Origin: CAVYGM01 sp963768025 | GTDB lineage: Bacteria > Bacteroidota > Bacteroidia > Cytophagales > Spirosomataceae | Direction of reading: 5' to 3' | Length of the DNA stretch: 64,000 bases | NCBI GenBank assembly: GCA_963768025.1 | Contig: CAVYGM010000008.1 | Location: forward strand, 40,284 to 104,283 | Shown here: positions 37,801 to 47,492 of the stretch, in pieces | How the letters are laid out: each line of letters opens with the position of its first letter | Position numbering within the stretch: the first letter of the stretch is position 1 | Program-made: the position numbers and the translations under genes | Notes under the pieces: generated by a model | Seen by the model: only the letters and a program-made list of their open reading frames with translations | Told to the model about the DNA's origin: nothing | Database searches by the model: none

Positions 37801-38739
37801 ATGAAAATTGCAGTCGATGCTATGGGGGGTGATTTTGCTCCACAAGCAATAGTGGAAGGAGTCATTTCGGCCGTTCCTAGTCTGCCCGACAATACAAAAA
37901 TTGTGTTAATCGGTCGGGAGGATAGTATCCGGGAGATATTCCAGCAGTACGATTTCAATTCGCCAGTTGTGGAGATTGTCCACGCTGAAGACGTTATAGA
38001 GATGAGTGAGCACCCTACCAAGGCTCTCTCCCAGAAACCCAATTCCAGTATTGGAGTTGGGTTTAAGCTTTTAAAAGACAAAGCAGTTGATATTTTTTGC
38101 AGCGCCGGCAATACGGGCGCCATGCACGTGGGAGCCCTGTTCAGCATCCGGGCCATTGAGGGTATACTAAGGCCGGCTATCGCAGGATTTGTGCCCCAAA
38201 TCAACGGCAATCATGCTATTATGCTGGATATAGGAGCCAATGCAGACTGCAAACCCGATGTACTGGGCCAGTTTGGTGAGATAGGGTCGCTCTTTGCCCA
38301 GTACACCTTTCAGATAGAACATCCCCGCGTCGCTCTCATGAATATTGGGGAAGAGGAGCAGAAGGGCTCCCTGATTGCCCAAGCCGCCTACCAGGTTCTC
38401 AAAGAGAATAAAAAAATCCATTTTGTCGGCAACATCGAGGGCAAGGACCTTTTCACGGGCAAGGCCGATGTGATCGTGACGGACGGATTTACCGGTAATA
38501 TTCTTTTTAAAATGGGCGAATCTCTTTACGAGATTATGAAAAAACGCGGGATAGAAGATGAGTTTATTGCCCGCACTAATTACGAGGCTATTGGTGGCAG
38601 CCCCATCATCGGCGTGAACGGCAATGTCATGATCGCGCATGGGATTTCATCTCCGCTTGCCATACATAATATGATAAGCTGGGCTTACAAACAAGTCCAG
38701 GCCAATGCCTATATACAAATTGCCCAGGCCCTAGCCTGA
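37801..38739 (+). CDS. plsX: Phosphate acyltransferase PlsX
   Basis: A 312-residue peripheral membrane enzyme that makes acyl-phosphate from acyl-ACP for phospholipid synthesis. Features: KIAVDAMGGDFAP at the N-terminus, FCSAGNTGAMHVGALF, MLDIGANADC and the VTDGFTGNILFKMGE block. Intact, normal length. It follows rpmF by 130 bases and precedes fabH by 25, a standard lipid gene arrangement. Confidence 0.97.
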   Translation: MKIAVDAMGGDFAPQAIVEGVISAVPSLPDNTKIVLIGREDSIREIFQQYDFNSPVVEIVHAEDVIEMSEHPTKALSQKPNSSIGVGFKLLKDKAVDIFCSAGNTGAMHVGALFSIRAIEGILRPAIAGFVPQINGNHAIMLDIGANADCKPDVLGQFGEIGSLFAQYTFQIEHPRVALMNIGEEEQKGSLIAQAAYQVLKENKKIHFVGNIEGKDLFTGKADVIVTDGFTGNILFKMGESLYEIMKKRGIEDEFIARTNYEAIGGSPIIGVNGNVMIAHGISSPLAIHNMISWAYKQVQANAYIQIAQALA

Positions 38740-38764
38740 TGTTGGATAACCAAGAACTACTACC

Positions 38765-39760
38765 ATGACCCACTCAAAAGCTGCCATCACTGGCGTACAT
38801 GGCTATGTACCCGAGTACGTGCTTACCAATGCCGAACTTGAAAAGATGGTTGATACTAACGATGAATGGATTGTTAGCAGAACAGGTATCAAAGAAAGGC
38901 GTATCTTGAAAGGCGAAGGAAAAGGCAGTTCACATTTGGGTGCCGAAGCGGTAAAAGGCCTCTTGGCCAAAACCAACACCTCCCCCGCTGAAATAGACTT
39001 GCTGATTTGCGCTACTACCACCCCCGACTACGTGTTTCCTTGCACCGCCAATCTGATTTGTGATATGGTGGGTATTCGTAACGTCGGGAGTTTTGACATA
39101 CAGGCTGCCTGTTCGGGCTTTCTGTACGCCCTTACGTTGGGATCGCAGTTTATCGAAACGGGGAAATACGCAAAAGTAATAGTAGTAGGAGCAGATAAGA
39201 TGTCGGCTATCGTAGATTATACCGATCGGACCACCTGCATATTGTTTGGGGATGGAGCCGGGGCAGTCCTGCTGGAAGCCAATACCGAAGGCTACGGGGT
39301 ACTGGATTCCATCATCCGGTCGGATGGGTCGGGACTACCGCACCTTAATCAGAAAGCCGGAGGAAGCCGTTACCCGCCTACGCACGAAACAATAGATCAA
39401 AGGTTGCACTTCGTGTACCAGGACGGCAGGCAAGTATTCAAGTTCGCCGTAAAAAACATGGCGGATGTTTCGGCCGAAATTATGGAACGAAATCTTCTCG
39501 CGGGAGAAGATGTAGCCTGGCTGGTACCCCATCAGGCCAACAAGCGCATCATAGAAGCAACGGCCTATCGGATGGGCGTGGGTATGGATAAAGTCATGAT
39601 CAACATCCATAAATACGGAAACACCACCGCCGCTACCATACCCCTGTGCCTGTGGGATTATGAATCGCAGCTCAATAAAGGAGATAACCTCATTCTGGCC
39701 GCTTTTGGGGGAGGCTTTACGTGGGGAGCTGCCTACGTAAAGTGGGCTTACCAGGGGTAA
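38765..39760 (+). CDS. fabH: 3-oxoacyl-ACP synthase III
   Basis: A 331-residue ketoacyl-ACP synthase that starts fatty-acid elongation by condensing an acyl-CoA primer with malonyl-ACP. The catalytic triad is visible: Cys116 in QAACSGFLYAL, His in WLVPHQANKR (about residue 257) and Asn in HKYGNTTAAT (about 287). NDEWIVSRTGIKERR at about 32-46 is also typical. It follows plsX closely. Confidence 0.97.
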   Translation: MTHSKAAITGVHGYVPEYVLTNAELEKMVDTNDEWIVSRTGIKERRILKGEGKGSSHLGAEAVKGLLAKTNTSPAEIDLLICATTTPDYVFPCTANLICDMVGIRNVGSFDIQAACSGFLYALTLGSQFIETGKYAKVIVVGADKMSAIVDYTDRTTCILFGDGAGAVLLEANTEGYGVLDSIIRSDGSGLPHLNQKAGGSRYPPTHETIDQRLHFVYQDGRQVFKFAVKNMADVSAEIMERNLLAGEDVAWLVPHQANKRIIEATAYRMGVGMDKVMINIHKYGNTTAATIPLCLWDYESQLNKGDNLILAAFGGGFTWGAAYVKWAYQG

Positions 39761-39861
39761 GGCATACGTTTTGAAACCTGTCCAGTTCCATAAAAGCAAT
39801 TAGACGCTTTGTATGACTCAGAAGTGGATACATATTAATAATTATATACAACTAGTAATTT

Positions 39862-40428
39862 ATGGCATCAACATCAGATATCCGCAACGGGTTAGTGATT
39901 GAATATAATCATGATTTGTTTCAGATCATTGAATTTCAACATGTAAAGCCCGGTAAAGGTAACGCGTTCGTTCGTACAAAAATGAAGAGCCTTACTTCGG
40001 GCAAAGTTCTGGACAACACCTTCAACTCCGGGGCGAGCATTACGCCCGTACGAGTAGAGAGACACAAGTACCAGTTTCTATATAAAGATGAAGTAGGCTA
40101 TAACTTCATGAATGTTGAAAACTTTGAACAGATTCTTCTCGATGAGAAAATCGTGTCCGGTGCGGACTTAATGAAAGAGGGACAGGAAGTGGAGATACTG
40201 GTCAACATGGAAAATGACGCCCCCCTTACCTGCGAGCTGCCCGCTTTTGTGGAGCTGGAAGTAACCTACGCTGAGCCCGGCATTCGGGGAGATACAGCTA
40301 ACTCACCCAAAAAATCGGTTGAGGTGGAAACCGGTGCGTCCATCACGGTTCCACTTTTCATAGAGCAGGGGGACAAACTCAAAATAGATACCCGCACGTA
40401 CGATTATGTAGAACGTGTAAAAGCATAA
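39862..40428 (+). CDS. efp: Elongation factor P
   Basis: A 188-residue translation factor that rescues ribosomes stalled at polyproline. Three beta-barrel domains are present. The N-terminal loop with the conserved Lys reads VKPGKGNAFVRTKMKS; whether it is modified is unknown. The C-terminal GASITVPLFIEQGDKLKIDTRT motif is typical. The TonB proline runs in this window show why such a factor is useful. 101 bases downstream of fabH. Confidence 0.97.
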   Translation: MASTSDIRNGLVIEYNHDLFQIIEFQHVKPGKGNAFVRTKMKSLTSGKVLDNTFNSGASITPVRVERHKYQFLYKDEVGYNFMNVENFEQILLDEKIVSGADLMKEGQEVEILVNMENDAPLTCELPAFVELEVTYAEPGIRGDTANSPKKSVEVETGASITVPLFIEQGDKLKIDTRTYDYVERVKA

Positions 40429-40559
40429 TTTCGGGCACCTGGGTCTAGTGCATAAACCTACTCTGGACTTTCAATCGTTGACCGCCATTTTTATTTACCC
40501 AAGAGCTTTCGGCTCTAATCAAATCGTTTCTTGTTCCTCAGAACCAATACCTCTCACTC

Positions 40560-41033
40560 ATGGAAACCAAAGAAATTCAAAAACTTATTGACTTTATCGC
40601 CCAGTCTGGCTTGGATGAGGTAAATATCGAAACCTCCGAACTTAAGATCAAAGTAAAACGCTACGGAGCACCGCCTGCTCTTACGTCAGCTCCGGCTCCC
40701 GTAGCAGCCCCGGCTGCACTATCGGCCCCCGCCCAGCCTGCATCAGCCCCCGAGGCAGCTCCGGCACCCTCGGCTGCGGCAACCGAAACGCAGTATATTA
40801 CTGTAAAATCACCCATGATCGGTACGTTCTATCGGTCGTCCAGCCCCGAGACACCCGCTCTGGTGAATATCGGCGACGAAATAAAATCGGGCAAAGTAGT
40901 GTGCATCATTGAAGCTATGAAGTTATTTAATGAGATTGAGTCGGAAGTTTCGGGCCGTATCGTAAAAGTACTGGTCGAAAACGCCACTCCCGTAGAGTTT
41001 GACCAGCCCCTTTTCCTGGTAGAGCCGGTATAA
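40560..41033 (+). CDS. accB: Biotin carboxyl carrier protein of acetyl-CoA carboxylase
   Basis: A 157-residue carrier. An N-terminal helical region (KEIQKLIDFIAQSGLDEVNIE) and an Ala/Pro-rich flexible linker (residues about 40-75) precede the biotinyl domain. The biotinylated Lys is in the IIEAMKLFNEIE motif. It passes carboxybiotin between AccC and the carboxyltransferase in malonyl-CoA synthesis. 80 bases upstream of accC. Confidence 0.97.
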   Translation: METKEIQKLIDFIAQSGLDEVNIETSELKIKVKRYGAPPALTSAPAPVAAPAALSAPAQPASAPEAAPAPSAAATETQYITVKSPMIGTFYRSSSPETPALVNIGDEIKSGKVVCIIEAMKLFNEIESEVSGRIVKVLVENATPVEFDQPLFLVEPV

Positions 41034-41113
41034 CCTTTCCGGGATTCCTCAGGTATGGGTCGGGGAAAGTACTTTCCGGATCCAATTAGTTTCAAGCTTT
41101 CAAGGTATACCCT

Positions 41114-42457
41114 ATGTTCAAAAAAATACTTATTGCCAACCGAGGCGAAATTGCCCTGCGGATTATTCGTACCTGCCGCGAAATGGGTATCAAGACAGTG
41201 GCCGTTTATTCTACCGCCGACCGCGACAGCCTGCATGTTCGCTTTGCAGACGAAGCCGTATGCATTGGCCCACCAGCGAGCCGTCAGTCCTATTTGAGTA
41301 TTCAGAATATTATTTCGGCGGCAGAGGTTACGGGAGCGGACGCTATTCATCCCGGCTATGGCTTTTTGTCCGAAAACGCTGAATTTTCCCAAATTTGTGC
41401 GGATTATGGAATCAAATTTATAGGTGCTACCGCCGAGCAAATCAACGGCATGGGCGACAAAGCAACCGCCAAAGCTACCATGCGCTCTGCCAATGTACCG
41501 GTGATTCCCGGCTCCGAAGGCCTGATAGATTCCATAGAGGAGGGAATAAGATTAGCCGAAGGAATTGGCTATCCGGTTATTTTGAAGGCTACCGCGGGAG
41601 GTGGAGGACGAGGCATGCGGATCGTTAACAAGCCCGAGGAATTTGAGAAAGCCTGGAACGATGCGCGGCAGGAATCAGGCGCGGCCTTTGGCAACGATGG
41701 CCTGTACCTGGAGAAGTTTGTGGAAGAACCCCGCCACATTGAGATTCAGATCATCGGCGACCAGTTTGGTAAAGTCTGCCATTTATCCGAGCGCGATTGC
41801 TCTATTCAGCGCCGTCACCAGAAACTGGTGGAAGAGACACCCTCTCCGATCATTACGCCCGAACTTCGCGAACGGATGGGTGAGGCGGCCATCAAAGGAG
41901 CCCAGGCGATTGGCTACGAGGGGGCAGGAACCGTAGAGTTCCTGGTGGATAAGCACGGCAATTTCTTCTTTATGGAAATGAATACCCGAATACAGGTAGA
42001 ACACCCCATTACGGAAGAGGTTACAGACTTCGACCTGATTAAAGAGCAGATCAAAGTGGCGGCCGGTGAGCCTATTTCGGGCCGTAACTACACCCCAAAG
42101 CTGTTTGCGATGGAGTGCCGAATCAATGCCGAGGACCCAGCCAATGGGTTTCGACCCAGCCCCGGCAAAATCACCAACATGCATTTTCCGGGCGGTCATG
42201 GTGTACGCATTGATAGTCACGTGTACAGTGGCTATACGATTCCGCCTAACTACGACTCCATGATAGCAAAGCTGATCGTCAGTGGACAATCACGTGCCGA
42301 GGTAATCACACGCATGAAGCGCGCCTTGCAGGAGTTTGTTATTGAAGGCATCAAAACTACGCTTCCTTTCCATATTAAGCTGATGGACGACGAAACCTTT
42401 CGTTCAGGAAACTTTACGACCAAGTTTTTGGAAAATTTTGATTTCAAAGATTTATAA
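41114..42457 (+). CDS. accC: Biotin carboxylase subunit of acetyl-CoA carboxylase
   Basis: A 447-residue ATP-grasp enzyme that carboxylates biotin on AccB using bicarbonate and ATP. Features: KKILIANRGEIALRIIRTCR, HPGYGFLSENAEF, the ATP-binding glycine loop KATAGGGGRGMRIV, RDCSIQRRHQKLVEE, EMNTRIQVEHPITE (active-site Arg) and the C-terminal GKITNMHFPGGHGVRIDSH. Intact, full length. It ends the cluster and is followed by a strong hairpin. Confidence 0.98.
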   Translation: MFKKILIANRGEIALRIIRTCREMGIKTVAVYSTADRDSLHVRFADEAVCIGPPASRQSYLSIQNIISAAEVTGADAIHPGYGFLSENAEFSQICADYGIKFIGATAEQINGMGDKATAKATMRSANVPVIPGSEGLIDSIEEGIRLAEGIGYPVILKATAGGGGRGMRIVNKPEEFEKAWNDARQESGAAFGNDGLYLEKFVEEPRHIEIQIIGDQFGKVCHLSERDCSIQRRHQKLVEETPSPIITPELRERMGEAAIKGAQAIGYEGAGTVEFLVDKHGNFFFMEMNTRIQVEHPITEEVTDFDLIKEQIKVAAGEPISGRNYTPKLFAMECRINAEDPANGFRPSPGKITNMHFPGGHGVRIDSHVYSGYTIPPNYDSMIAKLIVSGQSRAEVITRMKRALQEFVIEGIKTTLPFHIKLMDDETFRSGNFTTKFLENFDFKDL

Positions 42458-42486
42458 AAAGCATATCCCCGAGCGGAACTAGCCAG

Positions 42487-42536
42487 ATACAAACCAAAAT
42501 CGGTACCCAGAACTGGGTACCGATTTTGGTTTGTAT
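42487..42536. terminator. Perfect 24-bp hairpin between accC and uxaB
   Basis: An uninterrupted inverted repeat with arms 42487-42510 and 42513-42536 (inner arm AAAATCGGTACCCAG). The centre is symmetric, so it can act on both the accC transcript and the convergent uxaB transcript. The 3' arm is T-rich (GATTTTGGTTTGT). Confidence 0.85.
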
Positions 42537-42575
42537 GTATTTCTCATTTCTGTAAGAGCTCCCAAAGCTGGTAGC

Positions 42576-44069
42576 TTAGCCGACATTTTCCGAAATCATT
42601 GCCTGCATATTGGTCAGGACAGCATCTTGAAATCCCGCAAGTTGCGATAGGTCGGTACCCCATACACCAGAATCTGACAGCAAGCTATTCACTAGTCCCT
42701 CATAGTCTGAGGAGTGTTCCTGCCAGAGGTCATAAAAATAGGAAGCGGCATCGCAGCGGATGGGATACTTGGTGCCGTTTAGCTCTCCATAATAGGCCTT
42801 ACCATCGGTTTCTGTCACTTTCATGAACAGCACATAGGCCGCAAACCCCTGCGCCATCCGGGCCGGAACCGTACCGAATTTCTCATAGTGCGAAAGCAGG
42901 GTAGGTACATTCCGCATCTTCATTTTGGCGGTGTACTGTACCGTAATATCAATCAACTGATGCTTAATGTAGGGATTGCGGAAGCGATCCAGCACTTGTC
43001 GGCCAAAGGTACGGGCGCGTTCCAGATCTACCTCATAGGGAATGGCGGGAGCCAGTTCGTCTAAGGTAAGTTCGGTGATATAGCGCTCCATGTCGGGATT
43101 TTCCATGCATTCGCGTACGGTTTGTAGGCCGGATAGAAAAAACAGTCCTACGCTGAACGTGTGTGATCCGTTGAGCAGGCGTAGTTTTAGCTCCCGATAC
43201 AGGTCAATGTCCGGCTCGATGATCACTCCCGCATCGGCCCGAGCAAAACTAAGTACGGATTTGACCCGCGGTCCGCCTTCGATGGCCCACAGCCGGTATA
43301 CTTCGGACATAATCAGGAGCTCATCCTGATAGCCCAGGGTGCCCATGAGTTCTTTTTGGGTTTCCTCGTCGGGCAGGCCCGGTACGATGCGGTCTACCAG
43401 GGAGCTACAAAAATCGGTATGATCCGTAAGCCATTGGATAAAGGCATCGCCCAGGGCGTGGCGGCGGGCTTGTTCTAATACGATGTCCCGCAGTTTGGCC
43501 CCATTGTCCACCACGAGTTCGGTAGGTACCACCACCATGCCACTTTCCGCTGAGCCGCCAAAGGCCTGGAAACGCTCGTACAGAAAAGCCGTCAGTTTGC
43601 CCGGGAAGGAAACCGGTGGCGAGGCCGTAAGGTCGTCATCCACGAGTTGAATACCTACTTCGGTAGTGTTGGAAATGACAATCTGCATGGCTGGATTATG
43701 AGCACACTGGATGATTTCGGCCCAGTCGGTACTAGCCGACAGCGTTCGGCTGATAGCCGAATTGACAAAAGTCTCCTCTACCACCCGACCATCTTCCACG
43801 CCCCGGATGCAATGGGTGTACAAGCTCTGCTGGTCGGCAAAGGCATCTACTCCTCCCCGATCGGTGGATTTGACCACTACAATGCGGCCGTTAAAAATTC
43901 CTTGCTTATTAGCTTTGTCCACAAAATAATCGGGCAGGCCCCGTAACAGCACACCTGTGCCGAATTGAAGAATTTTTTCGGGTAAAGCCAGGAGACTTTC
44001 GGCATCAGGGCATAAGTCGGGACGCTGGGTGAGTAGCGCGGGGGATAGCTGAGGCGTATTCATAGTCAT
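42576..44069 (-). CDS. uxaB: Tagaturonate reductase (altronate oxidoreductase)
   Basis: A protein of about 497 residues of the mannitol-dehydrogenase family, UxaB branch. It interconverts D-tagaturonate and D-altronate with NAD(H) in galacturonate breakdown. Seen: ILQFGTGVLLRGLPDYFVDKAN (Rossmann start and family signature), VVVKSTDRGG, NTTEVGI and the FIQWLTDHTDFCSSLVDRIV motif. Start taken at 44069 (MTMNTPQL); a further upstream ATG at 44141 would begin inside the lon terminator. No other hexuronate genes lie in the window. Confidence 0.88.
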   Translation of the reverse strand: MTMNTPQLSPALLTQRPDLCPDAESLLALPEKILQFGTGVLLRGLPDYFVDKANKQGIFNGRIVVVKSTDRGGVDAFADQQSLYTHCIRGVEDGRVVEETFVNSAISRTLSASTDWAEIIQCAHNPAMQIVISNTTEVGIQLVDDDLTASPPVSFPGKLTAFLYERFQAFGGSAESGMVVVPTELVVDNGAKLRDIVLEQARRHALGDAFIQWLTDHTDFCSSLVDRIVPGLPDEETQKELMGTLGYQDELLIMSEVYRLWAIEGGPRVKSVLSFARADAGVIIEPDIDLYRELKLRLLNGSHTFSVGLFFLSGLQTVRECMENPDMERYITELTLDELAPAIPYEVDLERARTFGRQVLDRFRNPYIKHQLIDITVQYTAKMKMRNVPTLLSHYEKFGTVPARMAQGFAAYVLFMKVTETDGKAYYGELNGTKYPIRCDAASYFYDLWQEHSSDYEGLVNSLLSDSGVWGTDLSQLAGFQDAVLTNMQAMISENVG

Positions 44070-44120
44070 AAATAGTCGGATGTATAAAAAAGAAGGACGG
44101 CATTTTGTGAAAATAACCCC

Positions 44121-44162
44121 TAAAAAGAAAGAGGTGCCCACAGGGGCACCTCTTTCTTTTTA
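44121..44162. terminator. Terminator downstream of lon
   Basis: Arms of about 19-20 bp (AAAGAAAGAGGTGCCC / GGGCACCTCTTTCTTT) with an ACAG loop, flanked by A and T runs. It lies between the lon stop (44180) and the uxaB start on the same strand. Confidence 0.85.
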
Positions 44163-44179
44163 TAGTTGGTAAATTCTGC

Positions 44180-46708
44180 TTACAAAACCGTTACCGTCGT
44201 AAGGCCACCCGCCTCTTGTTTTTCTTTGGTTTCTTCGGGGAATACAAACCGCATGGGCTGCGATACCGTTTCCGGAAGCAAGGCCGCTGCTAGGACTTCA
44301 TCCACCGTATCTACGTAATGGAACGACAGATCCTTGATATAATCCGCATGTACTTCCTCTACGTCTTTCCGGTTCTTCACGCACAGAATGATGTCCCTTA
44401 CACCGGCCCGACGCGCAGCCAGAATTTTTTCCTTAATCCCCCCTACCGGAAGTACCTTGCCCCGTAGGGTGATTTCACCCGTCATAGCGATGAAAGGCTT
44501 TACGCGCCGCTGGGTAAAGATGGAGGCCATGGATGTCAGCATGGTGATACCCGCCGACGGGCCGTCCTTGGGCACCGCCCCGGCGGGAACGTGTACGTGC
44601 AGGTCATAGAAATTGAAGATCCGGTAATCGATTCCAAGCCGCTCGGCGTGGGCTTTCAGGTACGAAAGTGCCGTAATGGCCGACTCTTTCATCACATCGC
44701 CCAACTGCCCCGACAGGGTCAGGTTCCCTTTTCCCCGGCTCAGGCTGGTTTCGATAAATAGGATTTCACCCCCAACCGATGTCCAGGCCAGGCCCGTAAC
44801 CACGCCGGCCAGGTCATTATCCTGATACAAATCTTTATCAAACACTTCCGCTCCCAGAAACTTCTCAATCTGCTCTTCCTTCACGGTCTTGGGGTACTCC
44901 TGCTCCATGGCGATGGATTTGGCCACTTTACGCATGAGGGTACCTACCTTCTGTTCCAGGTTCCGAACGCCCGACTCGCGGGTGTACCCTTCTATTACTT
45001 TTTGTAGCGCCTTGTCTTCCACCTTCACATGGGTAGCTTTCAACCCATTCTCTTTCCGCTGCTTAGGCACCAGGTACTTCTTCGCGATCTGCAACTTCTC
45101 TTCCATAGTGTAGCCCGTCATCTCGATGATCTCCATGCGGTCACGCAGGGCCGGATGAATGGTTTCGAGTGAATTGGCCGTAGCAATGAACAGCACCCTC
45201 GACAAGTCGTACTCCACTTCCAGGTAATTGTCCGTAAACGAAGAATTCTGTTCGGGGTCCAGGACTTCGAGCAGGGCCGAAGCAGGGTCACCCCGGTAGT
45301 CGGAGCTTACCTTGTCGATTTCGTCAAGGATAAAGACGGGGTTCGACGATCCGGCGCGTTTGATGTGCTGGATGATCTTACCGGGCATGGCCCCAATGTA
45401 GGTCTTGCGGTGTCCCCGAATCTCGGCTTCGTCATGTACCCCCCCCAGGGCCATCCGGATATACTGCCGGTTGAGGGCTTTGGCCACTGACTTTCCGAGC
45501 GAAGTTTTACCAACGCCAGGAGGGCCATAGAGGCACAAAATGGGGGCCTTCATGTTATTTTTAAGCTTCAGCACGGCCAGGTACTCCACGATCCGCTCCT
45601 TTACTTTTTCAAGTCCGAAGTGGTCGGCATCGAGTACTTTCTGAGCCCGTGCCAAATCAAAGTTATCTTTGGTGTTTTCGTCCCAGGGCAAATCCACCAG
45701 GGTTTCCAGGTAGTTGAGCGTCACGGGGTACTCCGGCGCCATAGGGTTGATGCGCTGGAGCTTGTTGATTTCTTTATCAAAATGCAGCTGTACGCTTTTG
45801 GGCCATTTCTTTTCCAGCGCCTTCATGCGTAGATCATCCATGTCCCGCTCGGGGCTATCAATGCCCAGTTCGTCGTGCAGTACCTTGATTTGCTGACGGA
45901 GGAAGTAATCCCGCTGCTGCTGATCGATATCAGAGCTGGCCTTGGACTGAATTTCGCGTTTCAGTTCCAGCATCTCGATTTCCCGCATCATGTACTGAAG
46001 CAGGAGGTTGGCCTGCTTGTGGCCGTTGGTTTCTTCGAGTAGTTTTTGCTTATCGGCAATATCTACGTTGATATTGGAAGAAAGAAAATGGATCAAAAAG
46101 ATGGGGCTTTCGATATTGTCCAGCGCAATGCGGGCCTCCTGCGGAATCTCGGGGTTGAGCCGCATGATGCGGTGCGCCCCGTCGCGGAGGGAGTTCAGCA
46201 AAGCCTTGGACTCCTTGCGATTAGCGTGAGCAAACGAATCGTCAATGCCATCAATACGAGCCGTAATGTACGGGTCTTCTCGCACGATCTCTCGAATCTG
46301 AAAACGCTGCCTCCCTTGCACGATGATGGTCACGTTGCCATCGGGAAGGGTGATCATTTTGAGAATATGGGCCACGGTACCAATCTTGTACAGATCGTCG
46401 GCGGTAGGGTCTTCTTTATGAGGCTTAGCCTGAGTAACAGCCCCCATGATCCGCTGATTAATGTCCGAATTGCGGTAAATTTTCTTGACCAGGCGAATGG
46501 CTTTCTGACGTACTACCGTCACCGGAATAACCATACCTGGAAACAGGACGGTTTGTCGAATAGGAAGGATAGGAAGTTCAGCTGGCAGTTCAAGAGGTTC
46601 CTCCGGGCCGTCGGGCCCCCCAATAGGAATGATCTCCAGACTATCCAGGTCTGAATCGGATACTAGCAAGCGACTGTAGAGGTCTGAGTTTTCAAAGTTC
46701 ATAGGCAT
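44180..46708 (-). CDS. lon: ATP-dependent protease Lon
   Basis: An 842-residue cytoplasmic AAA+ serine protease that degrades damaged and regulatory proteins. The N-terminal LON domain begins ELPILPIRQTVLFPGMVIPV. The AAA module has Walker A GPPGVGKTSLGKS and Walker B VFILDEIDKV. The protease domain has the Ser-Lys dyad, with the Ser in PKDGPSAGITM and the Lys in GGIKEKILAARRAG. The length is typical, with a short acidic extension at each end. Start at 46708; an ATG two codons later (46702) is equally possible. Confidence 0.97.
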   Translation of the reverse strand: MPMNFENSDLYSRLLVSDSDLDSLEIIPIGGPDGPEEPLELPAELPILPIRQTVLFPGMVIPVTVVRQKAIRLVKKIYRNSDINQRIMGAVTQAKPHKEDPTADDLYKIGTVAHILKMITLPDGNVTIIVQGRQRFQIREIVREDPYITARIDGIDDSFAHANRKESKALLNSLRDGAHRIMRLNPEIPQEARIALDNIESPIFLIHFLSSNINVDIADKQKLLEETNGHKQANLLLQYMMREIEMLELKREIQSKASSDIDQQQRDYFLRQQIKVLHDELGIDSPERDMDDLRMKALEKKWPKSVQLHFDKEINKLQRINPMAPEYPVTLNYLETLVDLPWDENTKDNFDLARAQKVLDADHFGLEKVKERIVEYLAVLKLKNNMKAPILCLYGPPGVGKTSLGKSVAKALNRQYIRMALGGVHDEAEIRGHRKTYIGAMPGKIIQHIKRAGSSNPVFILDEIDKVSSDYRGDPASALLEVLDPEQNSSFTDNYLEVEYDLSRVLFIATANSLETIHPALRDRMEIIEMTGYTMEEKLQIAKKYLVPKQRKENGLKATHVKVEDKALQKVIEGYTRESGVRNLEQKVGTLMRKVAKSIAMEQEYPKTVKEEQIEKFLGAEVFDKDLYQDNDLAGVVTGLAWTSVGGEILFIETSLSRGKGNLTLSGQLGDVMKESAITALSYLKAHAERLGIDYRIFNFYDLHVHVPAGAVPKDGPSAGITMLTSMASIFTQRRVKPFIAMTGEITLRGKVLPVGGIKEKILAARRAGVRDIILCVKNRKDVEEVHADYIKDLSFHYVDTVDEVLAAALLPETVSQPMRFVFPEETKEKQEAGGLTTVTVL

Positions 46709-46978
46709 TCTGTCAGTATGACAGATATTCTTTTCCCAATTTACAAAAAAATAAAAAAACGAAGGGATATATATAAGTAAAAACTTGTGCCATACCTTTT
46801 ATGGCAGGGAGTGATCAATTTTGAATTAGTGATTGAGTGAATCTATTGAGTAAAAAGTGAATAAGTAGAGAGTATAAAGTGGATAGATCGGCCAAAAGGC
46901 TAACTATTACGATATTTTTACTTTTGAACTCATCAACTCTATTCTATCGTCGCACGAGCGACCCGGTCTCAATTGATT
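46709..46978. repeat. Intergenic GAGT/ACTC-rich repeat, copy 2
   Basis: The 270-base gap between DUF6702 and lon. From about 46,830 it has repeated GAGT words (GATTGAGTGAATC, ATTGAGTAAAAAGTG, AGAGAGTATAAAG) and, near 46,920, the complementary ACTC words (TTTTGAACTCATCAACTC). It resembles the element at 6,817-6,919, sharing TGAGTAAAAAGT and the AACTCAT words. Confidence 0.5.
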
Positions 46979-47491
46979 TCAAAGCGCCTGTACGGACTTC
47001 CCTGATTTGAAAAGGTAGGTTTTTCGTTCTTCACCCCATTTCGTATTGACCATATTCACCTGGTCGTCAAAAGTTTCTATTAACAAATCGTGTTTGAGTA
47101 CCCAGCCTTCGGGATTCCCCGAAAAAGGTACTTCCAGGTAAAGCCAAGTGGCATCGGCTTCTTCTTCTTTGCCAATATAAGTAAGCGACCTAACCTGCCG
47201 CGTCGGATCGGCCAGAATGAAATGTTTCCGAAGGTACCGCTCTACGTAGGGATTGTTCTGATCGTTGTTATTCAGGACAAAGCGGCGGTTTTCATTCGCC
47301 AGCGAAAGCCCTTTCTCCAGGTCATCCGTGAAGGTCTTGATGCTGATCTCCAACATCTTCTGGGCAGGGTTGTACCGCATCTGTGTCACACTGACATGGT
47401 ACTCGTGCTTCGGACGAGCCGAAACCAGAAACCCCACTATAACCAGCAAACACAAAAATGAGAAAAAGGTATGTTTGGCCACCCGATTCAT
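46979..47491 (-). CDS. DUF6702 family secreted protein
   Basis: A protein of about 170 residues from the start at 47491 (MNRVAKHTFFSFLCLL), with one N-terminal hydrophobic segment acting as signal or anchor. The conserved HEYHVSVTQMRYNPAQKMLEIS and IKTFTDDLEKGLS segments place it in DUF6702, a Bacteroidota family of unknown function with an Ig-like fold. It starts one base after the rseP stop, indicating translational coupling. Confidence 0.85.
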   Translation of the reverse strand: MNRVAKHTFFSFLCLLVIVGFLVSARPKHEYHVSVTQMRYNPAQKMLEISIKTFTDDLEKGLSLANENRRFVLNNNDQNNPYVERYLRKHFILADPTRQVRSLTYIGKEEEADATWLYLEVPFSGNPEGWVLKHDLLIETFDDQVNMVNTKWGEERKTYLFKSGKSVQAL

Positions 47492-47492
47492 A

